DNA from: Microbacteriaceae bacterium BACL25 MAG-120322-bin65
Lineage (GTDB): Bacteria > Actinomycetota > Actinomycetes > Actinomycetales > Microbacteriaceae
Length of the DNA: 41,716 nt
Assembly (NCBI GenBank): GCA_001438965.1
Contig: LIAY01000002.1
Span: 1 to 41,716 of the forward strand
Direction of reading: 5' to 3'
In this document: piece after piece, positions 32,007-41,716 of the stretch
Numbering within the stretch: position 1 is the stretch's first letter
Layout: the number at the start of each line of letters is the position of its first letter
Notes under the pieces: generated by a model
What the model was told of the DNA's origin: nothing
Seen by the model: the letters and a program-made list of their open reading frames with translations, nothing else
Databases searched by the model: none
Program-made: the position numbers and the translations under genes

Positions 32007-32035
32007 AGAGTAATGCCGAAGAAGCCGTTGGTCAA
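32007..32035 (-). promoter_or_regulatory. Candidate sigma70-type promoter for the str operon (TTGACC-N17-TACTCT)
   Basis: Minus strand: -35 TTGACC at 32035-32030, 17-nt spacer, -10 TACTCT at 32012-32007; upstream of rpsL with a ~250-nt leader. Confidence 0.6.
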
Positions 32036-32047
32036 ATGATTTGACCA
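32029..32047. promoter_or_regulatory. 19-bp perfect palindrome TGGTCAAAT-G-ATTTGACCA (candidate operator)
   Basis: Read directly; overlaps the candidate -35 box and the stop codon of the prepilin peptidase-like gene. Confidence 0.65.
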
Positions 32048-32502
32048 CTTTGTGCCCAAACAATGACCATCAAGGTGGCGGCAACCATGGCGGGTCCAAA
32101 GGCTAAGGGATCTTTTGCCCGTCCCCGGTGGCGAAGAATCATCACGGTAGCAACAATTCCACCCAGCACAAAGGAGAGTATCGCTTGGACAAAAGCCAGC
32201 CCGGAGGCCAGAAAATCAAGATAAAAGCCCAGAATCGCCTGGAGTTTCACATCCCCCCAACCCAAGGGGCGACTGGGCAACAGTGCCAGAAGCGCAAACG
32301 TTCCAGCGCTGAGAGTCGAACCTAGGAGCCCACTAGCGATGGAGCCCTCCTGGGCGCCCAGCAGGGCCACTATGCCCACCCCAAGTGCCAACGGCGCAGT
32401 GAGAGCGTTGGGCAGTCGGTGTTCTTTCTGATCAATAACGCTAAGCCACAGCCCGAATGTTGCCACCATGGCGTGCAACACCACGACTAGGGACATGACC
32501 AC
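32032..32502 (-). CDS. A24-type prepilin peptidase-like membrane protein (single domain)
   Basis: DQKEHRLPNALT and GWGDVKLQAILG (GxGD aspartyl motif), multi-TM; both catalytic Asp positions present. Confidence 0.85.
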   Translation of the reverse strand: MVMSLVVVLHAMVATFGLWLSVIDQKEHRLPNALTAPLALGVGIVALLGAQEGSIASGLLGSTLSAGTFALLALLPSRPLGWGDVKLQAILGFYLDFLASGLAFVQAILSFVLGGIVATVMILRHRGRAKDPLAFGPAMVAATLMVIVWAQSGQII

Positions 32503-32546
32503 ACGCTAAGTTGAAACCACCGCTGGTGGGAGAAATTATCCACACC

Positions 32547-32588
32547 TAACGCACAAAGGGCCAGCAAGTGCTGACCCTTTGTGCGTTA
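32547..32588 (-). terminator. Hairpin terminator downstream of rpoC
   Basis: TAACGCACAAAGGG ... CCCTTTGTGCGTTA, 14-bp perfect outer stem, with inner CAGC/GCTG stem. Confidence 0.85.
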
Positions 32589-32601
32589 GAGAACTATGTT
32601 G

Positions 32602-35600
32602 CTATTCAGCCTCTGGTTTTGCAGTCTCACCCTCGGTGGCCGAGAAAGACTCGAAGTCCACGAAGGAGAGGTCATCGGCGCTAGCGAACTCAGCGTCGTC
32701 TGCATAAAGGCGAGCTGGGTAGTGCTCAGCTCGTGCTTCATCCGTGGGCTCCACGGTGACGTTGCGATATTCACTCAAGCCAGTTCCTGCAGGAATCAGC
32801 TTTCCGATAATCACGTTCTCTTTCAAGCCGACCAAGTAATCGCTCTTACCTTGCATTGCAGCTTCGGTGAGAACGCGGGTGGTCTCCTGGAAGGAGGCTG
32901 CAGAGAGCCACGACTCTGTTGCCAGCGAAGCCTTGGTGATACCCATGACTTCCTGACGAGCGGAGGCGGTCTTCCTGCCTTCGGTGAGAGCTTCACGGTT
33001 GAGCGTGTTATACCGGGCACGGTCAACCAGCTCACCGGGGAGCAACGAGGTCTCAGCGTGATCCACCACGGTCACCTTGCGCATCATCTGACGAACGATG
33101 ACCTCAATGTGCTTGTCGTGGATGGGCACACCCTGTGAGCCATACACGCCCTGGACACCATCAACGAGGTGCTCCTGGACGGCACGCACACCCTTGACGC
33201 GAAGAACTTCCTTCGGATCCAGTGGGCCCTCATGGAGTTGCTGACCCAGATCAACGCTTTGGCCATCTTCGACCAGAAGTGTCATACGCTTCGAAACCGT
33301 GTGAAGCACGGGCTCGTCGCCGTTATCGGGTGTCAAGGTGATCTTGAACTGCGTCTCGGTCTCATCAATACTGATGCGGCCATTAGCTTCACAGATCGGG
33401 CTGGAACCTTTGGGGTTACGCGCTTCGAAAAGCTCGGTAACACGAGGCAGACCCTGGGTGATGTCATCAGCTGATGCTGAACCACCGGTGTGGAAGGTGC
33501 GCATGGTGAGCTGCGTGCCAGGTTCACCAATTGACTGGGCGGCGATAATGCCCACCGCTTCACCCAAATCAACAGCAATACCCGAAGCGAGCGAGCGGCC
33601 ATAACAAGCCGCGCACACACCAACGACCGATTCACATGTCAGCACCGAGCGAACGATGATTTCGGGCACACCGCCACGGACCAGTTCTTTGATCAGCACG
33701 TCGCCGACATCGGAACCAGCAGGAGCAACAACCTTGCCCTTTTCGTTCAGCGCATCCGCAGCGAGGTTTCTTGCGTAGACCTCGTTTTCGACGTTGTCTT
33801 CGCGGACCCATTCGCCTTCAGCGTTCTTGGTGGCAATGGGGAAGGTGATTCCCTTAGTGGTGCCACAGTCCCTTTCGCGGATGATGACATCCTGTGCCAC
33901 ATCCACGAGACGCCTGGTCAAGTAACCCGAGTCAGCAGTACGCAAAGCGGTATCTGCCAGACCCTTTCTCGCACCGTGTGTGGCGATGAAGTATTCGGCA
34001 ACCGAAAGTCCTTCACGGTAGCTGGAGATAATCGGGCGGGCGATAACTTCACCACGTGGGTTGGAAACCAAACCACGCATACCGGCGATGTTTCCGACCT
34101 GCAACCAGTTACCACGAGCACCAGAAGTGACCATGCGGTTAATGGTGTTGTCCTCAGGGAAAGCGGCGCGCATCTCAGCGTTTACTTCCTTAGTGGCAGC
34201 ACTCCACACCTCAACCAGTTCGCGACGACGCTCGATGTCAGAAATCAGACCCTTGTCGTATTGCGACTGGATCTTGGCTGCCAACTTCTCGTACTTGGCA
34301 ATGATTTCTCCCTTATGAACCGGGGTCAAAACATCGGAGAGCGCAACCGTGATGCCCGAGCGTGTTGCCCAGTAGAAACCGGCATCCTTGACGCGGTCGA
34401 GCGTTTCGGCCACAGCAACCTTGGGGTAGCGCTCGGCTAGGTCGTTGACCAAAGAGGAAATGAGTCCCTTATCGGCAACGGCGGCAACCCAGGGGTAGTC
34501 CGCAGGCAGCAGCTCATTGAATAGCGCGCGACCCAACGAAGTTTCGTGGGTGGCAGTGCTCCCCTGAACGAAGCCCTCTGGGGCATCGCCAAGGTGGAGG
34601 TTATCAATGCGAATCTTGACCACAGCGTTGAGGCTGAGGCTGTGCTGATCCATGGCCATAATGGCTTCGGCAACCGAGCTAAAGGCGCGGCCTTCACCTA
34701 CGGCATCCTTTTTGATGGTGGTCAAGTGGTGCAGACCAATGATCATGTCCTGGGTGGGCACGGTCACTGGGCGACCATCGGAGGGCTTCAAGATGTTGTT
34801 CGAGGCGAGCATCAAAGTGCGCGCTTCAGCCTGCGCCTCTACCGAGAGCGGTAGGTGGACAGCCATCTGGTCACCATCGAAGTCAGCGTTGAAAGCAGCA
34901 CAGACCAGTGGGTGAAGCTGGATAGCCTTGCCCTCCACTAGCTGAGGCTCAAAGGCCTGAATTCCTAGACGGTGAAGCGTTGGTGCGCGGTTGAGCAATA
35001 CGGGGCGCTCACGGATGATTTCTTCCAAAACATCCCACACCTCGGGGCGAGAGCGCTCAACCATGCGCTTAGCGTTTTTGATGTTGCTGGAGTGACCCAG
35101 GTCCATCAGACGCTTAATAACGAAAGGCTTGAACAGCTCCAGAGCCATAATCTTGGGCAATCCACACTGGTGGAGTCTCAGCTGAGGACCCACCACGATG
35201 ACCGAACGGCCCGAGTAGTCCACGCGCTTGCCCAGGAGGTTCTGACGGAAACGACCCTGCTTACCCTTGAGCATGTCGGAGAGGCTCTTAAGTGGGCGGT
35301 TACCGGTTCCGGTAACGGGGCGACCACGACGACCGTTGTCGAACAGAGCGTCAACTGCTTCTTGCAGCATGCGCTTTTCGTTGTTGACAATGATTTCTGG
35401 TGCACCCAAATCGAGCAGGCGACGCAGACGGTTGTTGCGGTTAATGACCCGGCGATACAGGTCATTAAGGTCAGAGGTTGCAAAGCGGCCACCATCGAGC
35501 TGAACCATGGGGCGCAACTCCGGTGGGATCACCGGCACAACTTCTAAGACCATCGAGGCTGGCGATGCGCCAGTCTGCAAGAAAGCGTTAACAACTTTCA

Positions 35601-36486
35601 AGCGCTTGATGGCACGGATCTTGCGCTGTCCCTTGCCATTGGCAATCTCATCGTGAAGCTTCTGGGCTTCACCGGCGAGATCGAAAGCTTCGAGGCGACG
35701 ACGAATGGACTCGGCGCCCATGTGGGCTTCGAAGAACATGCCGTAGCGATCCTGAACGTCCTGGAAGACAGCATCCTCAGCGCGCAAGTCGCCAACCTTG
35801 AGCGAACGGAAGTCATCCCACACACGCTCGAGGTGAGCAATGTTGTCATCGAAGCTCTTACGGATAGACGCAAGTTCTTTCTTGCCAGCATCATCCGTTT
35901 TGCGCTTCTGGTCAGCTTTGGCGCCCGCTTCTTCCAGCGCAGCAAGATCCTTCTCCAGCTCCGTCATGCGACCGGCCAAAAGCGCATCGCGCTCTTTTTC
36001 AGACTGCTTGATTTCCTGGCGGAGTTCTTTTTCGAGTTCAGGAATCTCACGGTGGCGAGCTTCATCGTCCACATTAATAATCATGTAAGCGGCGAAATAA
36101 ATAACCTTCTCGAGGTCTTTCGGTGCCATATCCAACAGGTAGCCCAGGCGGCTAGGAACACCCTTGAAATACCAGATGTGGGTAACCGGTGCGGCCAACT
36201 CAATGTGACCCATGCGCTCACGACGAACGGAGGACTTGGTGACCTCCACGCCACAACGCTCACAGACGATGCCTTTGAAGCGCACCCGCTTGTACTTTCC
36301 ACACGCACACTCCCAGTCACGACTGGGTCCAAAGATCTGCTCACCGAAAAGGCCATCCTTTTCCGGCTTGAGCGTCCGGTAGTTGATGGTCTCGGGCTTC
36401 TTTACTTCACCATGAGACCAGCCACGAATGTTTTCGGATGTGGCCAGGCCAATGCGAAGGGCGTCAAACGTTGTTGCTTCCAGCAC
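32602..36486 (-). CDS. rpoC: DNA-directed RNA polymerase subunit beta'
   Basis: [67 protein letters not shown]...[16 protein letters not shown]. Confidence 0.99.
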   Translation of the reverse strand: MLEATTFDALRIGLATSENIRGWSHGEVKKPETINYRTLKPEKDGLFGEQIFGPSRDWECACGKYKRVRFKGIVCERCGVEVTKSSVRRERMGHIELAAPVTHIWYFKGVPSRLGYLLDMAPKDLEKVIYFAAYMIINVDDEARHREIPELEKELRQEIKQSEKERDALLAGRMTELEKDLAALEEAGAKADQKRKTDDAGKKELASIRKSFDDNIAHLERVWDDFRSLKVGDLRAEDAVFQDVQDRYGMFFEAHMGAESIRRRLEAFDLAGEAQKLHDEIANGKGQRKIRAIKRLKVVNAFLQTGASPASMVLEVVPVIPPELRPMVQLDGGRFATSDLNDLYRRVINRNNRLRRLLDLGAPEIIVNNEKRMLQEAVDALFDNGRRGRPVTGTGNRPLKSLSDMLKGKQGRFRQNLLGKRVDYSGRSVIVVGPQLRLHQCGLPKIMALELFKPFVIKRLMDLGHSSNIKNAKRMVERSRPEVWDVLEEIIRERPVLLNRAPTLHRLGIQAFEPQLVEGKAIQLHPLVCAAFNADFDGDQMAVHLPLSVEAQAEARTLMLASNNILKPSDGRPVTVPTQDMIIGLHHLTTIKKDAVGEGRAFSSVAEAIMAMDQHSLSLNAVVKIRIDNLHLGDAPEGFVQGSTATHETSLGRALFNELLPADYPWVAAVADKGLISSLVNDLAERYPKVAVAETLDRVKDAGFYWATRSGITVALSDVLTPVHKGEIIAKYEKLAAKIQSQYDKGLISDIERRRELVEVWSAATKEVNAEMRAAFPEDNTINRMVTSGARGNWLQVGNIAGMRGLVSNPRGEVIARPIISSYREGLSVAEYFIATHGARKGLADTALRTADSGYLTRRLVDVAQDVIIRERDCGTTKGITFPIATKNAEGEWVREDNVENEVYARNLAADALNEKGKVVAPAGSDVGDVLIKELVRGGVPEIIVRSVLTCESVVGVCAACYGRSLASGIAVDLGEAVGIIAAQSIGEPGTQLTMRTFHTGGSASADDITQGLPRVTELFEARNPKGSSPICEANGRISIDETETQFKITLTPDNGDEPVLHTVSKRMTLLVEDGQSVDLGQQLHEGPLDPKEVLRVKGVRAVQEHLVDGVQGVYGSQGVPIHDKHIEVIVRQMMRKVTVVDHAETSLLPGELVDRARYNTLNREALTEGRKTASARQEVMGITKASLATESWLSAASFQETTRVLTEAAMQGKSDYLVGLKENVIIGKLIPAGTGLSEYRNVTVEPTDEARAEHYPARLYADDAEFASADDLSFVDFESFSATEGETAKPEAE

Positions 36487-36522
36487 GATTAATCTCTCTC
36501 GTTAGTTCTTGGCGTCGAATTC

Positions 36523-39500
36523 TTAGATTTCGTCTACGGACGAAGTCTCGAAGCGGGTCGAGATGTTGATGCCCAGTTCTTCCGCTGCGCGGTAGAGCTC
36601 GTCATCGGAATCCTTCAGCGAGACAACTTGCCCGTCTGCTGAGAGCACCTCCACGTTGAGACACAGTGACTGCATCTCTTTCATCAACACCTTGAAGCTC
36701 TCGGGAATACCGGGCTCTTGGATGTTTTCACCCTTGACGATGGCCTCATAGACCTTTACGCGCCCGAGGATGTCGTCCGACTTGATCGTCAACAGCTCCT
36801 GGAGAGCATAGGAAGCACCGTAGGCCTCGAGAGCCCACACCTCCATCTCACCAAAGCGCTGACCACCAAACTGTGCTTTACCACCGAGGGGCTGCTGCGT
36901 GATCATCGAGTAGGGGCCCGTAGAACGAGCGTGAATCTTGTCATCGATGAGGTGGTGGAGCTTCAAGATGTACATGTAGCCCACCGAGATGGGGTCAGGG
37001 AAAGGCTCACCCGAACGACCATCGAACAGACGTGCCTTACCGCTGGAACCGACCAGGCGGTTACCGTCACGATTGACCAGAGTCGAATCGAGCAGGCCAG
37101 CAATTTCTTCCTCGCTGGCACCATCGAATACTGGTGTTGCGACTTTGGTGCCCGGCATGGCTTCCTTGGCTGCATCAGCCAAGCGCTTCGCCCAGGCAGG
37201 ATCGCCACTGACTTTCCAGCCCTGTTTGGCAGCCCACCCGAGGTGGATTTCCAAAACCTGACCGAAGTTCATACGACCGGGAACACCCAGTGGGTTCAAA
37301 ATAATGTCTACTGGCGTGCCATCTTCTAGGAAGGGCATGTCCTCGATGGGCAAGATCCTCGAGATAACACCCTTGTTGCCGTGACGGCCAGCAAGTTTGT
37401 CTCCTTCAGAGATTTTGCGCTTCTGAGCAATGTAGACAACCACACGCTGGTTAATGCCCGAGCCAAGCTCGTCATCACCATCGACCGCGTCAAACATCTT
37501 GACGCCGATGATTGTGCCCTGCTCACCGTGGGGAACCTTGAGTGACGTGTCGCGAACTTCACGAGACTTCTCATTGAAAATTGCGCGCAACAGACGCTCT
37601 TCAGCGCTGAGTTCCGTTTCACCCTTAGGCGTTACTTTTCCGACCAGGATGTCACCGGGGCGAACCTCGGCTCCGATGCGGATGATGCCTCGCTCATCCA
37701 AGTTGGCGAGCAACTCAGGTGAAACGTTGGGCAAATCGCTGGTGATTTCTTCTTTGCCCAGCTTGGTGTCGCGAGCATCCACCTCATATTCCTCGATGTG
37801 AATCGAGGAGAGGGTGTCGTCTTTCACCAGGTTCTGAGACAAGATGATGGCGTCTTCGAAGTTGTAGCCCTCCCATGACATGAATGCCACGAGCAGGTTC
37901 TTACCCAAAGCCAGTTCACCATTTTCAGTGGCGGGACCATCAGCAATCACGGAACCTTCAGCGATCTTGTCGCCGACGTTGACGCGGACCTGGTGGTTGT
38001 AGTTAGTTCCCTGGTTGGAGCGATCAAACTTCCGCAGGAAGTATGTCTTCGTTCCACCCTTGTCCTGTTTCACAATGGCGTGATCGGCGGAGACCTCTGT
38101 CACCACACCGGCTGCCTCGGCGACGATAACGTCACCAGCATCCACGGCGGTGAAGGATTCCATACCGGTTCCCACCAAAGGTGACTCCGAAGCCAACAGC
38201 GGCACCGCTTGGCGCTGCATGTTCGCACCCATCAGGGCGCGGTTGGCGTCATCGTGCTCGAGGAAAGGAATCAACGAGGTGGCGACGGAAACCATCTGGC
38301 GTGGCGATACATCGACATAGTCCACCAAATCAGGTGCGACGAGTTCAACCTCACCACCCTTTTTACGGACCAGTACGCGATCCACAGCAAAAGTGCCATC
38401 GGCATTAAGCGGGGTTCCCGCCTGAGCTACCACGAATTCGTCTTCGTCATTAGCGGTCAGGTAGTCGATGTTCTTAGAGACCTTGCCCTTGACCACACTG
38501 CGGTAAGGGGTCTCAATGAAACCGAACGCATTGATGCGAGCAAAGGACGCCAAAGAACCAATCAGCCCAATGTTGGGGCCTTCCGGGGTTTCAATGGGGC
38601 ACATGCGGCCATAGTGCGAAGGGTGAACGTCTCGAACCTCAACACCGGCGCGCTCACGGCTCAGACCACCAGGGCCTAGAGCGGAAAGACGACGCTTGTG
38701 GGTCAGACCCGAGAGTGGGTTGTTCTGATCCATGAACTGCGAGAGTTGGCTTGTGCCAAAGAACTCCTTGATGGCGGCCACAACGGGGCGCACATTAATC
38801 AGGGTCTGTGGCGTAATCGCCTCGATGTCCTGCGTGGTCATGCGCTCGCGCACAACACGCTCCATGCGAGAAAGACCGGTGCGAACCTGGTTTTGAATCA
38901 GTTCGCCCACGGCACGGATACGACGGTTACCGAAGTGGTCAATGTCGTCTACGTCTAAGCGCAGTTCGATTTTCTTGCCGCCACGTGAACCTTCAATGTG
39001 GGTGCGACCATCGTGGAGCGCCACCAAGTACTTGATGGTGGCAACGATGTCATCCACCGTGAGAACGGAGGTAGTGAGAGGCAACTCAAGACCCAGCTTG
39101 CGGTTGATCTTGTAACGGCCAACCTTGGCGAGGTCATAACGCTTGGAGTTGAAGAAGAAGTTATCCAAGAGCAAACGTGCGGCTTCAGCAGCAACCTGCT
39201 CTCCTGGACGTAACTTGCGGTAAATGTCCTTGAGGGCTTCTTCCTTGGTGAGGATGGTGTCCTTTTCCAAAGCTTCCTCAACGGAGGGGAACCCAGCAAA
39301 CTGCGTGGCGATTTCTTCGGTGGTCATACCGAGAGCTTTGAGGAACACGGTGACCGACTGCTTACGCTTGCGGTCAATTCGCACGCCCACCTGGTCGCGC
39401 TTATCAACCTCAAACTCGAGCCATGCACCACGGCTAGGAATAATGCGCACAGAGTGAATTTCTTTGTCGCTGAGTTTGTCTAGCGAAGAATCAAAGTAAA

Positions 39501-40014
39501 CGCCTGGGCTTCGCACCAACTGAGAAACAACAACACGCTCGGTGCCGTTGATGATGAAGGTTCCCTTTTCGGTCATCAAGGGGAAATCGCCCATGAAGAC
39601 TGTCTGGGTCTTGATTTCACCAGTGAGGTGGTTCATGAATTCGGCCTCAACATAGAGAGGGGCCGCATAAGTCTTGCCACGCTCTTTACACTCGTCGAGA
39701 GAATACTTCTCGTCTTCGAGGTAAGGGTTCGAGAAGGACAGTTGCATCGTCTCCGAGCTGTCCTCAATGGGGGAAATCTCTCGGAAGATTTCCTGTAGTC
39801 CACTGCGCTCGGAAACTACGGTCTCGCCAGCAGCTTTAGCTGCCGCAACCCGTTTCTTCCAAACCTTGGACCCGACGAGCCACTCAAAGCTCTCGGTCTG
39901 CAAGGCAAGCAGATCGGGGACCTCAAGAGTGTCGCTAATTTTGGCGAACGATAGTCGCTGTGCGACTCGACCGTCCTTGGCAGTAGTAGATGATGCGGAA
40001 CGCGCAGCAGCCAA
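36523..40014 (-). CDS. rpoB: DNA-directed RNA polymerase subunit beta
   Basis: [78 protein letters not shown]. Confidence 0.99.
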   Translation of the reverse strand: MAAARSASSTTAKDGRVAQRLSFAKISDTLEVPDLLALQTESFEWLVGSKVWKKRVAAAKAAGETVVSERSGLQEIFREISPIEDSSETMQLSFSNPYLEDEKYSLDECKERGKTYAAPLYVEAEFMNHLTGEIKTQTVFMGDFPLMTEKGTFIINGTERVVVSQLVRSPGVYFDSSLDKLSDKEIHSVRIIPSRGAWLEFEVDKRDQVGVRIDRKRKQSVTVFLKALGMTTEEIATQFAGFPSVEEALEKDTILTKEEALKDIYRKLRPGEQVAAEAARLLLDNFFFNSKRYDLAKVGRYKINRKLGLELPLTTSVLTVDDIVATIKYLVALHDGRTHIEGSRGGKKIELRLDVDDIDHFGNRRIRAVGELIQNQVRTGLSRMERVVRERMTTQDIEAITPQTLINVRPVVAAIKEFFGTSQLSQFMDQNNPLSGLTHKRRLSALGPGGLSRERAGVEVRDVHPSHYGRMCPIETPEGPNIGLIGSLASFARINAFGFIETPYRSVVKGKVSKNIDYLTANDEDEFVVAQAGTPLNADGTFAVDRVLVRKKGGEVELVAPDLVDYVDVSPRQMVSVATSLIPFLEHDDANRALMGANMQRQAVPLLASESPLVGTGMESFTAVDAGDVIVAEAAGVVTEVSADHAIVKQDKGGTKTYFLRKFDRSNQGTNYNHQVRVNVGDKIAEGSVIADGPATENGELALGKNLLVAFMSWEGYNFEDAIILSQNLVKDDTLSSIHIEEYEVDARDTKLGKEEITSDLPNVSPELLANLDERGIIRIGAEVRPGDILVGKVTPKGETELSAEERLLRAIFNEKSREVRDTSLKVPHGEQGTIIGVKMFDAVDGDDELGSGINQRVVVYIAQKRKISEGDKLAGRHGNKGVISRILPIEDMPFLEDGTPVDIILNPLGVPGRMNFGQVLEIHLGWAAKQGWKVSGDPAWAKRLADAAKEAMPGTKVATPVFDGASEEEIAGLLDSTLVNRDGNRLVGSSGKARLFDGRSGEPFPDPISVGYMYILKLHHLIDDKIHARSTGPYSMITQQPLGGKAQFGGQRFGEMEVWALEAYGASYALQELLTIKSDDILGRVKVYEAIVKGENIQEPGIPESFKVLMKEMQSLCLNVEVLSADGQVVSLKDSDDELYRAAEELGINISTRFETSSVDEI

Positions 40015-40178
40015 GAGTAATTAACCTCCAGGGCCCTCATTAGGAGCCTCGTTGTGGGTGACCATACCGGAAAGCAACCGCTGGAACTCAGCACAATGAG
40101 TTCACCCCGCCACTATTCTCGGGGCTCTCGCGCCGACCACAATTTGAGGGCACGAAGATCAGGGAAGCAAACTCCTAC

Positions 40179-40206
40179 TCTATACGGTTTGATAACGATT
40201 TGTCTA
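40179..40206 (-). promoter_or_regulatory. Weak candidate rpoB promoter (TAGACA-N16-TATAGA)
   Basis: Minus strand -35 TAGACA at 40206-40201, -10 TATAGA at 40184-40179; ~160 nt upstream of rpoB. Confidence 0.35.
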
Positions 40207-40287
40207 CTCCCGACGATTCCATGCTATACGAGGTGTGTTTGTGGAGAAATTACGGCCCTGCCCAGCGAGCTTGGTTACCCTGTGGGC

Positions 40288-40779
40288 ATGGCCGAAGCAG
40301 CGTGGGTGGAGCAACAGGCCCGAGCGATGCTGGAATTCCATGGTCTAGCTGGTTCCTGGAGCTTTGGCTGGGATAGAGCCAAAACCCGCTTTGGTCAGTG
40401 CGATCATCGCCACCACCGCATCACGCTCTCGCGCTATCTGTGCGAAGAGGGGACCACCACAGCGGTTGAGCAGGTGTTGTTGCACGAGATCGCGCACGCA
40501 CTGGCCGGAAGCCGCGCGGGCCACGGGGCGAAATGGCGCAGTATCGCAAGCTCCATTGGATATCTAGGCGGGCGCACTCATAGTGCCTCCCTGAATCGAG
40601 GGCACGCCAGATGGACTGGTTCCTGCCCTGGCGGCCACGAAATCATGCGCTATCGCAGACCAGGAAAACCTGTCTCCTGCGCTAAATGTGACCGACGCTT
40701 CAATACCGACCACGTCATCGTGTGGTCAGAAAGTCCGGACTACTCTTCGACGCTCACGTCTTTCCAGAAGGAAACATAA
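40288..40779 (+). CDS. SprT-like domain zinc metalloprotein
   Basis: VEQVLLHEIAHALAGSRAGHGAKWRSIASSIG (HExxH...H) and C-terminal Cys pairs (SCPGGH...SCAKCDRRF). Start ATG at 40288 inside track ORF 40054-40779. Confidence 0.88.
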   Translation: MAEAAWVEQQARAMLEFHGLAGSWSFGWDRAKTRFGQCDHRHHRITLSRYLCEEGTTTAVEQVLLHEIAHALAGSRAGHGAKWRSIASSIGYLGGRTHSASLNRGHARWTGSCPGGHEIMRYRRPGKPVSCAKCDRRFNTDHVIVWSESPDYSSTLTSFQKET

Positions 40780-41042
40780 CGAGAAAAATCTGTTCCTACG
40801 CGCTCCACCGCACCGGGAATCAAATCATCGTAGGAAAAAGCTCGGTCTTGATAAGACTGGCCATTGACCTCGAGGGTGTAGTACTGACACGCACCTTTCC
40901 ACGAACAGGTATAGGCAGTGGGGCTTTTGGTGAGGTACTCCGCTTTGACTGACGCGGGTGGGAAGTACCAGTTACCTTCGATGCGCACCAGATCAGATTC
41001 GTTCGCTTGGGCAATAACAACGCCATCGATAATTGCTTTCAT
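40740..41042 (-). CDS. DUF427 domain-containing protein
   Basis: MKAIIDGVVIAQANESDLVRIEGNWYFPPASVKAEYLTKSPTAYTCSWKGACQYYTLEVNGQSYQDRAFSYDDL; typical DUF427 pattern. Start at 41042. Confidence 0.88.
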   Translation of the reverse strand: MKAIIDGVVIAQANESDLVRIEGNWYFPPASVKAEYLTKSPTAYTCSWKGACQYYTLEVNGQSYQDRAFSYDDLIPGAVERVGTDFSRYVSFWKDVSVEE

Positions 41043-41098
41043 GGCATCACGATAAATGCTGTGGCTGAATGCCAGATGAATAGGCAACACTGGGAGAC

Positions 41099-41716
41099 AT
41101 GAAAGTTTCGCGCGAATTATTGCTGCCCTGTACCGCGAGCGAAGCATGGTCAGCCCTTGGCGACCCAGCGGTCTTTTCTAGGGTCTCCAAACCTTTTCTC
41201 AGATTTCGCCCCGTTGCCCCGGCTGCTTTTCCCACCCAGTGGACCAGTGGGTCAAGCTACGTGGTCAAAGCTTTTGCGCTGGGTTTTCTTCCCCTGGGAA
41301 CCCAAGAAATTAACCCCACGATGACCGAGGAGGGTTCTTGTAAAACGTTTGAAGATAAAGGCCGCGGCCTTTCTGGCTCGCTGGGTTTGGTGTCCTCTTT
41401 CCACCACCGCATGAGTGTCCACCCCAGTGGAGTGGGGCCCACCACGCTGGTTGACGAGCTCGAGTTTGAGGCTGGATTTCTCACCCCTGTGTTTTGGCTT
41501 GGCTTTGCGTTGTTTTGGTGGTGGCGCCACCGAGTCATGTCGGCACTAGCCCCCACCTGGCGCACTACCGCGGGAACTAACTGGGACGCTCGCTACTCCC
41601 AAAAGAAATTTTGGAGTGGAAAAGTCAATCCTGCTCTGGTCGAAGCTGCCAAAGATGTCTCACCCGGATCCGCCCTAGAAGTCGGTTGCGGAGAGGGGGC
41701 TGACGCGCTCTGGCTC
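41099..41716 (+). CDS. Predicted SRPBCC (START-like) domain fused to class I SAM-dependent methyltransferase (3' truncated by window edge)
   Basis: Own translation from ATG 41099, open to the window end: MKVSRELLLPCTASEAWSALGDPAVFSRVSKPFLRFRPV...WWWRHRVMSALAPTWRTTAGTNWDARYSQKKFWSGKVNPALVEAAKDVSPGSALEVGCGEGADALWL. Methyltransferase motif I is ALEVGCGEGADALWL. Absent from the ORF track because it has no stop in the window. Confidence 0.8.
   Translation, partial: MKVSRELLLPCTASEAWSALGDPAVFSRVSKPFLRFRPVAPAAFPTQWTSGSSYVVKAFALGFLPLGTQEINPTMTEEGSCKTFEDKGRGLSGSLGLVSSFHHRMSVHPSGVGPTTLVDELEFEAGFLTPVFWLGFALFWWWRHRVMSALAPTWRTTAGTNWDARYSQKKFWSGKVNPALVEAAKDVSPGSALEVGCGEGADALWL

Noticed and set aside
31794-32059. 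Small ORFs in the rpsL leader as a coding leader peptide
   Set aside because: Weak start codons, no ribosome-binding signal I could support, and no recognisable protein; kept only as a leader observation.
34972-36492. Long plus-strand ORFs antisense to rpoC (191 and 279 aa)
   Set aside because: Antisense to highly conserved rpoC coding sequence; no domain signal.
36523-40014. Rifampicin-resistance substitutions in rpoB
   Set aside because: The core cluster [33 protein letters not shown] looks like the wild-type consensus. The S12 motif [12 protein letters not shown] is also wild-type-like.
1-41716. Defence system, prophage, integron or biosynthetic cluster
   Set aside because: No nuclease, methylase-restriction pair, toxin-antitoxin pair, integrase, phage structural gene or core biosynthetic enzyme was recognisable. 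The window is dominated by housekeeping operons.

Overview
The window is actinobacterial housekeeping DNA. The gene content and ribosomal-protein sequences suggest a Microbacteriaceae-like, possibly small-genome, lineage; this is inference. Almost all genes are on the minus strand. Minus-strand order from high to low coordinates is rpoB-rpoC, a small A24 prepilin peptidase-like gene, the str operon (rpsL-rpsG-fusA-tuf), an ~11 kb accessory block (16.8-27.4 kb), then the S10/spc/alpha superoperon (rpsJ ... secY-adk, infA-rpmJ-rpsM-rpsK-rpoA-rplQ), truA and rplM (truncated at the window edge). The accessory block holds a DUF418-like membrane protein, a lipoprotein gluzincin-type peptidase gene disrupted by an internal tandem duplication, a DUF1801 protein, an unknown membrane protein, a peptide/nickel-type ABC transporter and an MFS transporter. 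The right edge holds a SprT-like protein, a DUF427 protein overlapping it tail-to-tail, and a truncated ORF absent from the supplied track that looks like an SRPBCC-class I SAM methyltransferase fusion. I found no CRISPR array, tRNA, rRNA, transposase or recognisable defence system. The most interesting observations are the SRPBCC-methyltransferase fusion, the indel-only tandem duplication in the peptidase gene, the ~115-aa Ala/Lys/Pro extension on L15, and a 19-bp perfect palindrome overlapping the predicted str-operon promoter. None of these is strong evidence for a new system.
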